DNA of 64,000 bases from Xanthomonas sacchari (GTDB lineage: Bacteria > Pseudomonadota > Gammaproteobacteria > Xanthomonadales > Xanthomonadaceae): NCBI RefSeq assembly GCF_024266585.1, contig NZ_CP100647.1:1159001-1223000 (forward strand), written 5' to 3'. Made by a program: the position numbers and the translations under genes. A model generated the notes under the pieces. The model was not told the origin of the DNA. It searched no databases and saw only the letters and a list, made by a program, of their open reading frames with translations. Of the stretch, positions 26,076-35,117 are shown in pieces. How positions within the stretch are numbered: the stretch's first letter is position 1; each line of letters begins with the position of its first letter.

Positions 26076-26274
26076 CGCGCAACGCTGGCGAAGCTCCCGG
26101 CGCGGTCGTCTGCGTCGCCGAGCTGTCGGCGCCAGGCATCGGCATGCACCGCCACGCGTTGAAGCCCTGCGTGCGGCGCCGCCGCTGATCGCGCGCACCG
26201 CATGGTCCGCAGCCATGCCTGCAGCCGCCGCAAGGCCGTTCGGTTACGTCTGCGCACGCTTGCGCGCAGCGCGC

Positions 26275-26288
26275 TTGATCTGGATCAA
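26275..26288. promoter_or_regulatory. FNR/Anr-type operator upstream of the pnt operon
   Basis: TTGAT-CTGG-ATCAA is a perfect match to the FNR/Anr consensus TTGAT-N4-ATCAA. It lies 57 bp before the pntAA ATG, close enough to activate or repress it. The rest of the 269-bp gap (26076-26344) shows no gene. Oxygen control of the transhydrogenase is an inference. Confidence 0.7.
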
Positions 26289-26344
26289 TGCCCGCGCGCA
26301 CGCCGGCGCGCACAGTGCATGCGTCCTCCGAGCGAGCCGCGATC

Positions 26345-27484
26345 ATGGCGTTCACTGTTGCAGTGCTGAGGGAAGAACAGGCCGATGAGCGCCGCGTGGC
26401 GCTGGTGCCCGCGGTGCTGCCGAAGCTGGCCAAGCTGGGCGCGCAACTGCGGCTGCAGGCCGGCGCCGGCAGCGGGTCGCGGCTGCCGGATGCGGCCTAT
26501 GCCGGCGCTACCGTGCTCGAGGATGCGCAGCAGGTGGTGGCCGGCGCGGACCTGCTGCTGGCGGTGCAGGCGCCATCGCTGCGCACGCTGGCGGCGCTGC
26601 GCCCGGGCAGCATGCTGATCGCGATGCTGTACCCGGCCAAGGCGCCCGGGCTGCTGGAGCTGCTGTGCGAACGCCGCATCACCGCCTTCGCGATGGAGAC
26701 CGTGCCGCGCATCAGTCGCGCGCAGGCGCTGGACGTGCTGTCCAGCCAGGCCGCGCTGGCCGGCTATTACGCGCCGCTGCTCGGCGCCGTGCACCTGCCG
26801 CGGATCCTGCCGATGATGACCACCGCGGTCGGGTCGCTGCGCGCCGCGCGCGTGCTGGTGATGGGCCTGGGCGTGGCCGGCCTGCAGGCGCTGGCCACCG
26901 CGCACCGGCTCGGCGCGATCACCGAAGGCTACGACGTGCGTCCGGAAACCCGCGAGCAGGCGCAGTCGGTCGGTGCGCGCTTCGTCGACACCGGCATCGA
27001 CGCGCGCGGCGAGGGCGGCTATGCGCGCGAACTCAGCGCCGAGGAGCGGGCCAAGGCCGCAGCGGTGCTGACCCAGCACATCCAGCAGGCCGACCTGATC
27101 GTCACCACCGCCAACGTGCCCGGGCGCACCGCGCCGATCCTGATCGACCGCCAGCAGATCGCCGGCATGAAGCCCGGTGCGGTGATCGTGGATCTGGCCG
27201 CCGACAGCGGCGGCAACTGCGAAGGCAGCGTGCCGGGGCAGACCGTGGAAGTGGGCCCCGCCACCATCGTCGCCCCGCGCAACGTGCCCTCGGCGCTGGC
27301 CCAGCACGCCAGCGAGCTGTACGCCAAGAACCTGCTGGGCCTGCTCGACCTGCTGGTGCGCGACGGAGCACTGGCGCCGGATTTCGACGATGCGGTCGTC
27401 GCCGGTACCGCGCTCACCCACGACGGCCGCCTCTGCCATCCGCCGCTGCAGGCCGCCGCATCCGTTTCCGTCAAGGAGTCCTGA
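26345..27484 (+). CDS. pntAA: NAD(P) transhydrogenase subunit alpha part 1
   Basis: A 379-residue soluble NAD(H)-binding domain I of the proton-translocating transhydrogenase, which couples NADPH formation from NADH to the proton gradient. It shows the alanine-dehydrogenase-like N-terminus (VLREEQADERRVALVP) and the Rossmann motif GLGVAGLQALATAHRLGA (about 176-193), followed by YDVRPETREQ. The split three-subunit form (PntAA, PntAB, PntB) is seen here. The FNR-type box lies 57 bp upstream. Gaps of 3 and 4 bp to the following genes mark one operon. Confidence 0.95.
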   Translation: MAFTVAVLREEQADERRVALVPAVLPKLAKLGAQLRLQAGAGSGSRLPDAAYAGATVLEDAQQVVAGADLLLAVQAPSLRTLAALRPGSMLIAMLYPAKAPGLLELLCERRITAFAMETVPRISRAQALDVLSSQAALAGYYAPLLGAVHLPRILPMMTTAVGSLRAARVLVMGLGVAGLQALATAHRLGAITEGYDVRPETREQAQSVGARFVDTGIDARGEGGYARELSAEERAKAAAVLTQHIQQADLIVTTANVPGRTAPILIDRQQIAGMKPGAVIVDLAADSGGNCEGSVPGQTVEVGPATIVAPRNVPSALAQHASELYAKNLLGLLDLLVRDGALAPDFDDAVVAGTALTHDGRLCHPPLQAAASVSVKES

Positions 27485-27487
27485 GTC

Positions 27488-27802
27488 ATGTCCCTGGATC
27501 TGTCGATGAGCTGGCTGATCGCGTTGTACGTGTTCATGCTGGCCGCGTTCACCGGCTACGAAGTGATCGGCAAGGTGCCGTCGATCCTGCACACGCCGTT
27601 GATGTCCGGTTCCAACTTCGTCCACGGCATCGTCGTGGTCGGCGCGATGCATGCGCTGTTCAACGCCGACACCGTCGCCGGGCAGGCGATCGGTTTCGTC
27701 GGCGTGTTGCTGGGCGCCGGCAACGCCGCCGGCGGCTACGTGGTCACCGACCGCATGCTGGCGATGTTCAAGCCCAGCGCCACGCCAACCGCGAAGGAGT
27801 AG
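27488..27802 (+). CDS. pntAB: NAD(P) transhydrogenase subunit alpha part 2
   Basis: A 104-residue membrane subunit with three predicted helices and the conserved YEVIGKVPSILHTPLMSG and NAAGGYVVTDRML segments. It forms half of the proton channel with PntB. It starts 3 bp after pntAA and ends 4 bp before pntB. Confidence 0.95.
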   Translation: MSLDLSMSWLIALYVFMLAAFTGYEVIGKVPSILHTPLMSGSNFVHGIVVVGAMHALFNADTVAGQAIGFVGVLLGAGNAAGGYVVTDRMLAMFKPSATPTAKE

Positions 27803-27806
27803 GGCC

Positions 27807-29213
27807 ATGCTCGCGCTCCTGGTGGAACTGAGCGGATTCGCCGCCGCATTGCTGTTCATCCTCGGCCTCAAGCGCATGTCCTCGCCGGTGACCGCGCTGC
27901 GCGGCATCGTCCTGGCCGGGATCGGCATGCTGATCGCGGTGGCCGCCGCCTTCGGCTATCTCGCCGACCTGCAGCCCGCTGCGCGTGGGCATGCGGCGAC
28001 CAACCTGGCGCTGGCGCTGCTGGCGCTGGCGCTGGGCGCTGCCTGGGCCTGGCGCAGCGGCCGCCGCGTCGCGGTGACCGCGATGCCGCAGATGGTGGCG
28101 CTGTACAACGGCATGGGCGGCGGTGCGGCGGCGGCGGTGGCCGGCGTCGCGTTGACCGCACGGCAGCCGCCGCAGGGCGGCCTGCACCTGGCGGTGACCG
28201 TGCTGGGCGCGCTGATCGGCGCGATCTCGCTGTCCGGTTCGGTGATCGCCTGGGCCAAGCTCGATGGCCGCCTCAACACCGCCTGGCGGTTCAAGGGACA
28301 GAGCGCGTGCAACGCCGCGGTGTTCCTGGCCGCCCTGGCGCTCGGCGCGCTGGTGGTCACGCACACGGGCGGCGGCTGGGTGGCGCCGACGTTCTTCGCC
28401 GCCGCGCTGTGCTTCGGCGTGCTGATGACGCTGCCGATCGGCGGCGCCGACATGCCGGTGGTGATCTCGCTGAACAACGCGTTCACCGGCCTGGCGGTGG
28501 GCCTGGAAGGCTTCGCCCTGCAGAACCCGGCACTGATGATCGCCGGCATGGTGGTCGGCTCGGCCGGCACCTTGCTGACCGTGCTGATGGCCAAGGCGAT
28601 GAACCGCTCGCTGAGCAACGTGCTGTTCAGCAATTTCGGCGACGGCGCCGCGGTCGCGCAGGGCGACGTGCAGGGCCGCATGACCGCGGTCGATCCGGGC
28701 GATGCGGCGACGTCGATGCGCTATGCCTCCAGCGTGATCATCGTGCCCGGCTACGGCCTGGCCGTGGCGCAGGCGCAGGGGCGGCTCTACGAACTGGTGA
28801 AGCTGCTGCAGGCCGCCGGGGTCGACGTGAAGTTCGCCATCCATCCGGTCGCCGGGCGCATGCCCGGGCACATGAACGTGCTGCTGGCCGAAGCCGGCGT
28901 GCCCTACGACCTGATCTACGACATGGAGGACATCAACGACAGCTTCGCCAGCACCGACGTGGCGCTGGTGATCGGCGCCAACGACGTGGTCAATCCGGCC
29001 GCGCGCACCGACAAGGCCTCGCCGATCTACGGCATGCCGATCCTCAACGCCGACCAGGCGCACCAGGTCTACGTGATCAAGCGCGGCCAGGGCAAGGGCT
29101 ACGCCGGCGTGGAGAACCTGCTGTTCTACGGCGACAACTGCGACATGGTCTACGGCGACGCCGCCGCGGTGCTCAACCGCATGGTGCAGGCGGTCAAGGA
29201 ACTGGCCGCCTGA
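27807..29213 (+). CDS. pntB: NAD(P) transhydrogenase subunit beta
   Basis: A 468-residue subunit with about eight or nine TM helices (to about residue 260) and the C-terminal NADP(H)-binding domain III: GYGLAVAQAQ, HPVAGRMPGHMNVLLAEA, GANDVVNPAA and the final KRGQGKGYAGVENLLFY motif. It completes the transhydrogenase operon. A 65-bp gap separates it from an aldehyde dehydrogenase in the same direction, probably co-transcribed. Confidence 0.96.
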   Translation: MLALLVELSGFAAALLFILGLKRMSSPVTALRGIVLAGIGMLIAVAAAFGYLADLQPAARGHAATNLALALLALALGAAWAWRSGRRVAVTAMPQMVALYNGMGGGAAAAVAGVALTARQPPQGGLHLAVTVLGALIGAISLSGSVIAWAKLDGRLNTAWRFKGQSACNAAVFLAALALGALVVTHTGGGWVAPTFFAAALCFGVLMTLPIGGADMPVVISLNNAFTGLAVGLEGFALQNPALMIAGMVVGSAGTLLTVLMAKAMNRSLSNVLFSNFGDGAAVAQGDVQGRMTAVDPGDAATSMRYASSVIIVPGYGLAVAQAQGRLYELVKLLQAAGVDVKFAIHPVAGRMPGHMNVLLAEAGVPYDLIYDMEDINDSFASTDVALVIGANDVVNPAARTDKASPIYGMPILNADQAHQVYVIKRGQGKGYAGVENLLFYGDNCDMVYGDAAAVLNRMVQAVKELAA

Positions 29214-29278
29214 GCCCACCGATTCCCTTGCCGGCGCCAGGCGCCCGGCGCTCTCCGACCTTCCCCGAGGACACGACC

Positions 29279-30670
29279 ATGACGTATGCGACCCGCAATC
29301 CCTATACCGGCGAACTGCTCGCCAGCTTTCCCGACGTCACCGATGCGCAGGTGCTGGACGCGATCGACGCCGCCGACGTCGCCTTCCGGCAATGGAAGCA
29401 GACCTCCTTCGCCGAACGCGCCAGGGTGATGCATGCGGCAGCGCAGCTGCTGCGCGACAACACGCGCGAGTACGCCCAATTGCTGACGCTGGAGATGGGC
29501 AAGCTGATCGGCGAGGCCGAAGCCGAGGTGCGGCTGTCGGCGGACATCTTCACCTACTACGCGGTCAACGCCGAACGCCTGCTGGCGCCGGAGCATCTGC
29601 CGGTGGCCGATCCGGCCGAGGGCAGGGCGATGGTGGTGCACGAACCGCTGGGCGTGCTGCTGGCGATCGAGCCGTGGAACTTTCCGTACTACCAGATCGC
29701 GCGGATCATCGCCCCGCAACTGTCGGCCGGTAACACCGTGCTGCTCAAGCATGCCTCCAACGTGCCGCAGTGCGCGGCCAAGTTCGAGGCGCTGATGGCC
29801 GAGGCAGGGCTGCCGGCGGGAGCCTTCGTCAATCTGTACGCCACCCGCGGCCAGGTCGAGACCATCCTCAACGACCCGCGCGTGCACGGCGTGGCGCTCA
29901 CCGGGTCGGAAGGCGCCGGTGCCATCGTCGCCGCACAGGCGGCCAAGGCGCTGAAGAAGTCGACCATGGAGCTGGGCGGTGCCGACGCTTTCGTGGTGCT
30001 GGACGATGCGCCGCTGGAGAAGACGGTGAAGTGGGCGGTGTTCGGCCGCCACTGGAACGGCGGCCAGGTCTGCGTGTCGTCCAAGCGCATGATCGTGGTG
30101 CAGGAGGTGTACGAGCCGTTCCTGCAGCGCTACCGCGCCGGCGTGGCGGCCTTGCGTGCCGGCGACCCGATGGATCCGGCGACCACGCTGGCGCCGCTGT
30201 CCTCGCAGGGCGCGGCCGACGACCTGAAGCGGCAGATCGCCGAGGCGGTCAGGCATGGCGCCACCGCGACCGAGGTCGGCCCGCCGGTGCCGGTGCATGG
30301 CGCGTTCGTGCAGCCGACCATCCTCACCGCCGTCGCCCCGGACAACCCCGCCTACCACCAGGAATTCTTCGGCCCGGTGTCCATGGTGTTCCGCGCCAAG
30401 GACGAGGACGACGCGGTGCGCATCGCCAACGATTCGCCGTTCGGCCTCGGCGGTTCGGTATTCACCGGCGACGATGCGCGCGGCGTGGCGGTGGCCAGGC
30501 GCATCTCCACCGGCATGGTGTTCGTCAACCATCCGACCATGGTCAAGGCCGACCTGCCGTTCGGCGGGCTGCGCCGTTCCGGCTACGGGCGCGAACTGAT
30601 CGGGCTGGGCATCAAGGAATTCGTCAATCACAAGTTGATCGACGTGGTCGAGATCGACGCGCCGTTCTGA
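29279..30670 (+). CDS. NAD(P)+-dependent succinate-semialdehyde-type aldehyde dehydrogenase
   Basis: A 463-residue cytosolic aldehyde dehydrogenase. It shows the family motifs PWNFPYYQIARIIAP, LTGSEGAGA, MELGGADAF (general-base Glu) and the catalytic cysteine in GGQVCVSSKR. The short form without an N-terminal extension resembles the Sad/YneI succinate-semialdehyde group. Oxidation of succinic semialdehyde to succinate is likely, though related aldehydes are possible. It follows pntB and ends at a strong terminator, so the transhydrogenase may balance the NAD(P)H it makes. Confidence 0.88.
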   Translation: MTYATRNPYTGELLASFPDVTDAQVLDAIDAADVAFRQWKQTSFAERARVMHAAAQLLRDNTREYAQLLTLEMGKLIGEAEAEVRLSADIFTYYAVNAERLLAPEHLPVADPAEGRAMVVHEPLGVLLAIEPWNFPYYQIARIIAPQLSAGNTVLLKHASNVPQCAAKFEALMAEAGLPAGAFVNLYATRGQVETILNDPRVHGVALTGSEGAGAIVAAQAAKALKKSTMELGGADAFVVLDDAPLEKTVKWAVFGRHWNGGQVCVSSKRMIVVQEVYEPFLQRYRAGVAALRAGDPMDPATTLAPLSSQGAADDLKRQIAEAVRHGATATEVGPPVPVHGAFVQPTILTAVAPDNPAYHQEFFGPVSMVFRAKDEDDAVRIANDSPFGLGGSVFTGDDARGVAVARRISTGMVFVNHPTMVKADLPFGGLRRSGYGRELIGLGIKEFVNHKLIDVVEIDAPF

Positions 30671-30693
30671 GCGGGCCAGCGTGTGAAAGCCGG

Positions 30694-30724
30694 GCCGTCG
30701 GGGGCGACTCCGACGGCTTTTTTG
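30694..30724 (+). terminator. Rho-independent terminator after the pnt-aldehyde dehydrogenase operon
   Basis: The stem GCCGTCGG/CCGACGGC is perfect over 8 bp with an 8-nt loop and is followed by seven T residues. Confidence 0.9.
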
Positions 30725-30867
30725 TGCCACCGGCGCGGCCAGGGGCGCCGCACGCGCCCGGCGCTCGCCGGCAGCTCATGCTGCAGGCGCACTTGACCTG
30801 TAGCAAAGTTCTTTTGTTTCATGGCGTTATTGGTAGAAATTCATCTTGACTCTGTTAATCTGCCGGC

Positions 30868-32001
30868 ATGATCCGACGCTCGCTGATTTGCCTGCTCACG
30901 CTTGGCCTGGTCGCATGCGCGACCCAGCCCAAGGCGCCGTCTTCGCCGCCGCAGGCCAGCGCGCCGCCGCCGGCCCCGCGCCCGGCATCGCCGGTGGAGG
31001 CCGCGCCCGAGGCGGTGCAGGCGCCCCCGGTGGACCTGACCCCGGTCCCGTTCGAGGTCGCCCGCGCCAATTTCGTCCGCGACACCGCGGCCCGGTACGG
31101 CCTGGATCCGGCGCAGATCGAGGCGACCCTGGCGCAGGCGCAGTTCAAGGATGCGATCGTGGCGGCGATGTCGCGGCCGGCCGAGCGGGTCAAGCCGTGG
31201 AGCGAGTACCGGCCGATGTTCATCAGCCAGGCGCGCATCGACGGCGGCCGCGCCTTCCTGGCCGCGCACCGCGACGAATTGCAGCGCGTGCAGGCGCGTA
31301 CCGGCGTGCCGGCCGAGATCATCGTGGCGATCATCGGCGTGGAGACCAGCTACGGCAAGAACGCCGGCTCCTACCGCGTGCTGGACGCGCTGTACACACT
31401 GGCGTTCCGCTATCCGCGCAGCGGCGACCCGGCCAAGCTCGAGCGCGAGGTGCGCCGCGAACTGTTCTTCCGCGACGAGCTGGGCCAGCTGTTCGCGCTG
31501 GGCCGCGAGGAAAACCTGGACGTCACCACCCTGATCGGCAGCTACGCCGGCGCGATGGGCCTGGGCCAGTTCATGCCGTCCAGCTACCGGCAGTTCGCGG
31601 TCGACGGCGATGGCGACGGCAAGCGCAACCTGTTCACCGACTACGACGACGCGTTCTCGTCCATCGCCAACTACTTCGTCAAGAAGGGCGGCTGGGTGCG
31701 CGGCGGCCTGGTCGCGGTGCCGGCCACGTTGCGTCCCGGCGCCGAGGAATTCAATCCGACCGACTGGACGCCGACCTACACCCTGGCCGACCTGGCCGCG
31801 CGCGGCTACACGCCGAACGTGCCGGTGCCGGCCGGCGCCACCGCCACGCCGATCGCGCTCGACGGCAGCGCCGGCAAGCAGTACTGGCTGGGCTTCCAGA
31901 ACTACTACGCGATCACCCGCTACAACATTTCCAAGATGTACGCGATGGCCGTGTATCAATTGTCCCAGGCCATCGCCGGCAAGGAGTTACCCCCGGCATG
32001 A
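30868..32001 (+). CDS. mltB: Membrane-bound lytic murein transglycosylase B
   Basis: A 377-residue outer-membrane lipoprotein (lipobox GLVAC, Cys17) with a Pro/Ala linker before the SLT domain. The catalytic glutamate is Glu159 in GVETSYGKNAG; GAMGLGQFMPSSYRQFAVDGDGDG and the NYF segments are standard for MltB. It cleaves glycan strands to give anhydro-muropeptides. Its stop overlaps rlpA (ATGA). The 5' flank (30780-30860) is unusually AT-rich and probably holds the promoter, though no clear -10/-35 pair can be picked. Confidence 0.95.
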   Translation: MIRRSLICLLTLGLVACATQPKAPSSPPQASAPPPAPRPASPVEAAPEAVQAPPVDLTPVPFEVARANFVRDTAARYGLDPAQIEATLAQAQFKDAIVAAMSRPAERVKPWSEYRPMFISQARIDGGRAFLAAHRDELQRVQARTGVPAEIIVAIIGVETSYGKNAGSYRVLDALYTLAFRYPRSGDPAKLEREVRRELFFRDELGQLFALGREENLDVTTLIGSYAGAMGLGQFMPSSYRQFAVDGDGDGKRNLFTDYDDAFSSIANYFVKKGGWVRGGLVAVPATLRPGAEEFNPTDWTPTYTLADLAARGYTPNVPVPAGATATPIALDGSAGKQYWLGFQNYYAITRYNISKMYAMAVYQLSQAIAGKELPPA

Positions 32002-33482
32002 ACCCGAACGCGCTGCTCCGGATCGCTCCCGTCGTCGCTGTGCTGGCGCTGGCCGCCTGCAGCAGCACTCCGAAGAAGACCGCCGGCGGCGCCGGGCCCG
32101 GCATCCGGGTCGAAGGCAAGGGGCCGGCGCATGTCGCCACCGGCTGCCCGTCGACCTCGCCCTACGCGCCGGCCAAGGAAGACCCGTCCAAGCGCGGCAA
32201 CTACACCGCCGGCGGGCTGTACGCGCCCGGGGTGCGCGACAGCACGCCGGACTACGTGCCCAACGTCGCCTGCATTCCCGAGCCGCTGGTCACCGACGAG
32301 CCGCGCTCGGCGATCGGCAACCGCTCGCCGTACATGGTGCTGGGCCGCGAGTACGTGGTCATCGACGATCCGCACAGCTACGTCGAGCGCGGCACCGCCT
32401 CCTACTACGGCAGCAAGTTCCATGGCCGGCTGACCTCCAACCGCGAGGTCTACGACATGTACGCGTTCACCGCCGCGCACAAGACCCTGCCGCTGCCCAG
32501 CTTCGCCCTGGTCACCAACCTGGACAACGGCGAGTCGGTGGTGGTGCGGATCAACGACCGCGGTCCCTTCCATGACGACCGGTTGATCGACCTGAGCTAC
32601 GCGGCCGCGGTCAAGCTCGGCATCACCGGCAAGGGCACCGGCCGCGTGGAAGTGCGCGGACTGACCCCGGCCGACAACGGCGACCTGCTGGCGCGGCGCC
32701 GCACCGGCCGCGCGCCGGCGACGCTGCTGGCCAGCGCGCGCAGCGATGCCGCCACCCGCGACCCCGCGGCGGTGCGGCGCGCGGCGGAGATGGACGACCT
32801 GGTGAAGACGCTGCCGGCGAAGTCGGCCGGCGGTACGGTGGCCGCCGCCGCGAGCGTGCCGGCGCGCGCCGTCCCGGCCGCGGTCGCGGCGCCCACCGCT
32901 GCGGCGGCCACGGCCACGGCCGCGGCGCTGCCGGAAGGCGAGCGCTGGCGCTATCGCGTGCAGGACGCGCCGGGCCGGGTCGGCGATGGCGACCGCTTCG
33001 ACGCCTGGATGAAGTCGCGCGGCGTGCGCGTGGCCACCGGCAAGCCGGCCACGTCGGCCACGTCGGCGCCCAGCGTGGCCGCGGCGAGCGCCCCGCTGCG
33101 CGGATCCCGCCGCACCGCGACCGCCGCGCCTGCCGCCGCACCTGCGGCCGCCGCGACCGCGCCGACCGTCGCCGTGGCGACTCCGGCCGCCGCGCCCGCA
33201 CCGGTGGCCAGCACCGCGCCGCGCGCCGAGGCCGACAACGCGCGCGGACCGCTCGGCATCCTGCTGCAGGTGGCCAGCTTCGCCAGCCGCGAGAACGCCA
33301 ACCGCGCGCTGTCGCAGTTGGCCTCGGCCGGCATCGTCGGCGCCAGCATCAGCGATATCGTTTCCGGGGGCCGCACCCTGTGGCGGCTGCGGGTGGCGGC
33401 CGAGGACCATGGTCGCGCCGCCGAGCTGGCCACCCGCATCGCCGGTCTCGGCTTCGGCCGGCCGCAGATCGTCAAGGACTGA
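31998..33482 (+). CDS. rlpA: Septal-ring lytic transglycosylase RlpA (lipoprotein with SPOR domain)
   Basis: A 494-residue lipoprotein (Cys21 in LALAACSS). A double-psi beta-barrel (about 130-225) shows GTASYYGSKFHGRLTSNREVYDMYAFTAAHKTLP in part and NDRGPFHDDRLIDLS, which hold the catalytic residues of the family. A long Ala/Pro/Thr-rich linker follows (about 260-415), and a C-terminal SPOR domain (about 420-494, GILLQVASFASRENA) binds denuded glycan at the septum. It is co-translated with mltB. Confidence 0.94.
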   Translation: MNPNALLRIAPVVAVLALAACSSTPKKTAGGAGPGIRVEGKGPAHVATGCPSTSPYAPAKEDPSKRGNYTAGGLYAPGVRDSTPDYVPNVACIPEPLVTDEPRSAIGNRSPYMVLGREYVVIDDPHSYVERGTASYYGSKFHGRLTSNREVYDMYAFTAAHKTLPLPSFALVTNLDNGESVVVRINDRGPFHDDRLIDLSYAAAVKLGITGKGTGRVEVRGLTPADNGDLLARRRTGRAPATLLASARSDAATRDPAAVRRAAEMDDLVKTLPAKSAGGTVAAAASVPARAVPAAVAAPTAAAATATAAALPEGERWRYRVQDAPGRVGDGDRFDAWMKSRGVRVATGKPATSATSAPSVAAASAPLRGSRRTATAAPAAAPAAAATAPTVAVATPAAAPAPVASTAPRAEADNARGPLGILLQVASFASRENANRALSQLASAGIVGASISDIVSGGRTLWRLRVAAEDHGRAAELATRIAGLGFGRPQIVKD

Positions 33483-33571
33483 GGCCCGTCCCGACGGCTC
33501 GCCATGGCCGATGGCTTAACGCCGGTGCGTGGCGGCAGCGCGCGTGCGCCTGCCCGGGCGCCGGCTCGGCC

Positions 33572-33577
33572 TACAAT
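33572..33577 (+). promoter_or_regulatory. Putative -10 element for the carboxypeptidase gene
   Basis: TACAAT stands about 45 bp before the start codon in an otherwise GC-rich gap. The -35 position (CCTGCC) is poor. Called from the -10 alone. Confidence 0.4.
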
Positions 33578-33622
33578 GTCGCGTTTTCCATCGGCCTTCG
33601 GGCCCAGCAGGAGTCGTTTTAG

Positions 33623-34828
33623 ATGAAATTCCGCTTCGCCGTCGCTGCCGTGGCCACCTTCGCCGTCGGCCTGGTTTCCGCGCAGACGCCCGGTCCGGTT
33701 CCCGCGCCGCCGGCTGCCGCCGCTCCGGCCGCCGTGGCGATCCCGCCCGCGCCGAAGCCGGCCGTGTCCAAGTCCTGGGTGCTGATGGATTACGCCACCG
33801 GCCAGGTGCTGGCCGGCGAGAACGAACACGCACGCGTGGCCCCGGCCAGCATCACCAAGGTGATGACCTCGTACGTGATCGCGGCCGAACTGAAGCAGGG
33901 CAAGATCACCCGCGACGACCAGGTCATGCTCAGCGAGCGCGCCTGGCGCGAGGGCGGTGCCGGCACCGACGGCAGCTACAGCGGGTTCCCGGTCAACAAG
34001 ACCGCGCGCCTGGAAGACATGGAAAAGGGCATGGCGATCCAGTCCGGCAACGACGCGGCGATCGCGCTGGCCGAACATACCGCCGGCAGCGAGGAAGCCT
34101 TCGCGTCGCTGATGAACGAGTACGCGAAGAAGATCGGCATGACCGGCTCGCACTTCGTCAACGCCCACGGCCTGTCGGCCGAAGGCCACTACACCACCGC
34201 CTACGATCTGGCGCTGCTGGGCCGGGCGATGGTGCGCGACTACCCGGAAACCTACGCCTACAACAAGATCAAGGAATTCCGCGTCGGCGACATCACCCAG
34301 CCGAACCGCAACCTGCTGCTGTGGCGCGACCCCAGCGTGGACGGCATCAAGACCGGCCACACCTCCGAGGCCGGCTACTGCCTGCTCAGCTCGGCCAAGC
34401 GCGGCGACCAGCGCCTGATCGCGGTGGTGATGGGCGACAGCTCCGAGAAGCAGCGCGCCGAGGACAGCCTGGCGCTGCTGAACTGGGGTTTCCGCTTCTT
34501 CGAGACCCACAGCCTGTACGAGCCGGGCAAGCAGGTCGCGCAGCAGCGCGTGTGGAAGGGCACCGAGAAGCAGGTGCTGCTGGGCGTGGCGCAGCCGCTG
34601 CTGGTCAGCGTGCCGCGCGGCCGCTACAACGAACTGAAGCCGTCGATCGAAGTGCCCAAGACCCTGGAGGCGCCGATCAAGCAGGGCCAGGCGATCGGCA
34701 TGGTCAAGGTGACCCTGGACGGCAAGGTGGTGGCGCAGGCCCCGCTGGTGGCGCTGAAGGCGGTCGACGAGGCCGGGTTCTTCAAGCGTCTGTGGGACAG
34801 CTTCTGGATGTGGTGGGAATCGGAATAA
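33623..34828 (+). CDS. dacC: D-alanyl-D-alanine carboxypeptidase (PBP5/6 family)
   Basis: A 401-residue exported low-molecular-weight PBP that trims pentapeptide side chains. A signal peptide ends near residue 20 (LVSA-QTP). Active-site motifs are SITK (Ser76, Lys79), SGN at 141-143 and KTG in DGIKTGHTSEAG. The C-terminal beta domain ends in an amphipathic, Trp-rich helix (FFKRLWDSFWMWW) that anchors such enzymes to the inner membrane. The choice between dacA and dacC as a symbol is nominal. Confidence 0.93.
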   Translation: MKFRFAVAAVATFAVGLVSAQTPGPVPAPPAAAAPAAVAIPPAPKPAVSKSWVLMDYATGQVLAGENEHARVAPASITKVMTSYVIAAELKQGKITRDDQVMLSERAWREGGAGTDGSYSGFPVNKTARLEDMEKGMAIQSGNDAAIALAEHTAGSEEAFASLMNEYAKKIGMTGSHFVNAHGLSAEGHYTTAYDLALLGRAMVRDYPETYAYNKIKEFRVGDITQPNRNLLLWRDPSVDGIKTGHTSEAGYCLLSSAKRGDQRLIAVVMGDSSEKQRAEDSLALLNWGFRFFETHSLYEPGKQVAQQRVWKGTEKQVLLGVAQPLLVSVPRGRYNELKPSIEVPKTLEAPIKQGQAIGMVKVTLDGKVVAQAPLVALKAVDEAGFFKRLWDSFWMWWESE

Positions 34829-34838
34829 GGTTCTCTCG

Positions 34839-34866
34839 AAAAAAGCCGGCTGACGCCGGCTTTTTT
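34839..34866. terminator. Bidirectional-looking terminator after the carboxypeptidase gene
   Basis: AAAAAAGCCGGC-TGAC-GCCGGCTTTTTT is a perfect 12-bp stem with a 4-nt loop and symmetric A and T tracts, placed 10 bp after the stop. Confidence 0.93.
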
Positions 34867-34869
34867 CTT

Positions 34870-34899
34870 GGGGATTCGGGAGTGGGGATTCGGGAGTGG
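34870..34899 (+). repeat. GGGNATC-type heptad array
   Basis: GGGGATT, CGGGAGT, GGGGATT, CGGGAGT follow directly on the terminator. No clean inverted partner array is present downstream, unlike the other heptad elements of the window. Confidence 0.7.
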
Positions 34900-34968
34900 T
34901 GGCTACAGCGCGTGCGTGCTGCCTCCTTGCTCCTACAACGTCGGGGTTTGGGGATTTTGCGATTGCAC

Positions 34969-35036
34969 TGTGGGAGGGGCTTCAGCCCCGACGGGCTTTC
35001 CCGGGAAAGCCCGTCGGGGCTGAAGCCCCTCCCACA
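34969..35036. repeat. 68-bp perfect palindrome (REP pair)
   Basis: Two 34-bp arms, beginning TGTGGGAGGGGCTTCAGCCC and its complement, meet with no loop at CCC|GGG (centre 35002/35003). The arm is the GTGGGAGGGGCTTCAGCCCC variant of the REP family seen elsewhere in the window. It sits between the carboxypeptidase terminator and the convergent LpxR-like gene, and may end transcription from both sides. Confidence 0.9.
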
Positions 35037-35117
35037 AAGAACCCTCTATGTTTCTTCGCCGGATTGTTTGGCAGCGATGTCGCTCGGGACAGCATGCCGC
35101 TGCCCCGAGTCCCCGCC

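Noticed and set aside
30793-30840. Promoter in the AT-rich leader of mltB
   Set aside because: TTGACC is present, but no -10 box with acceptable spacing could be chosen with confidence.
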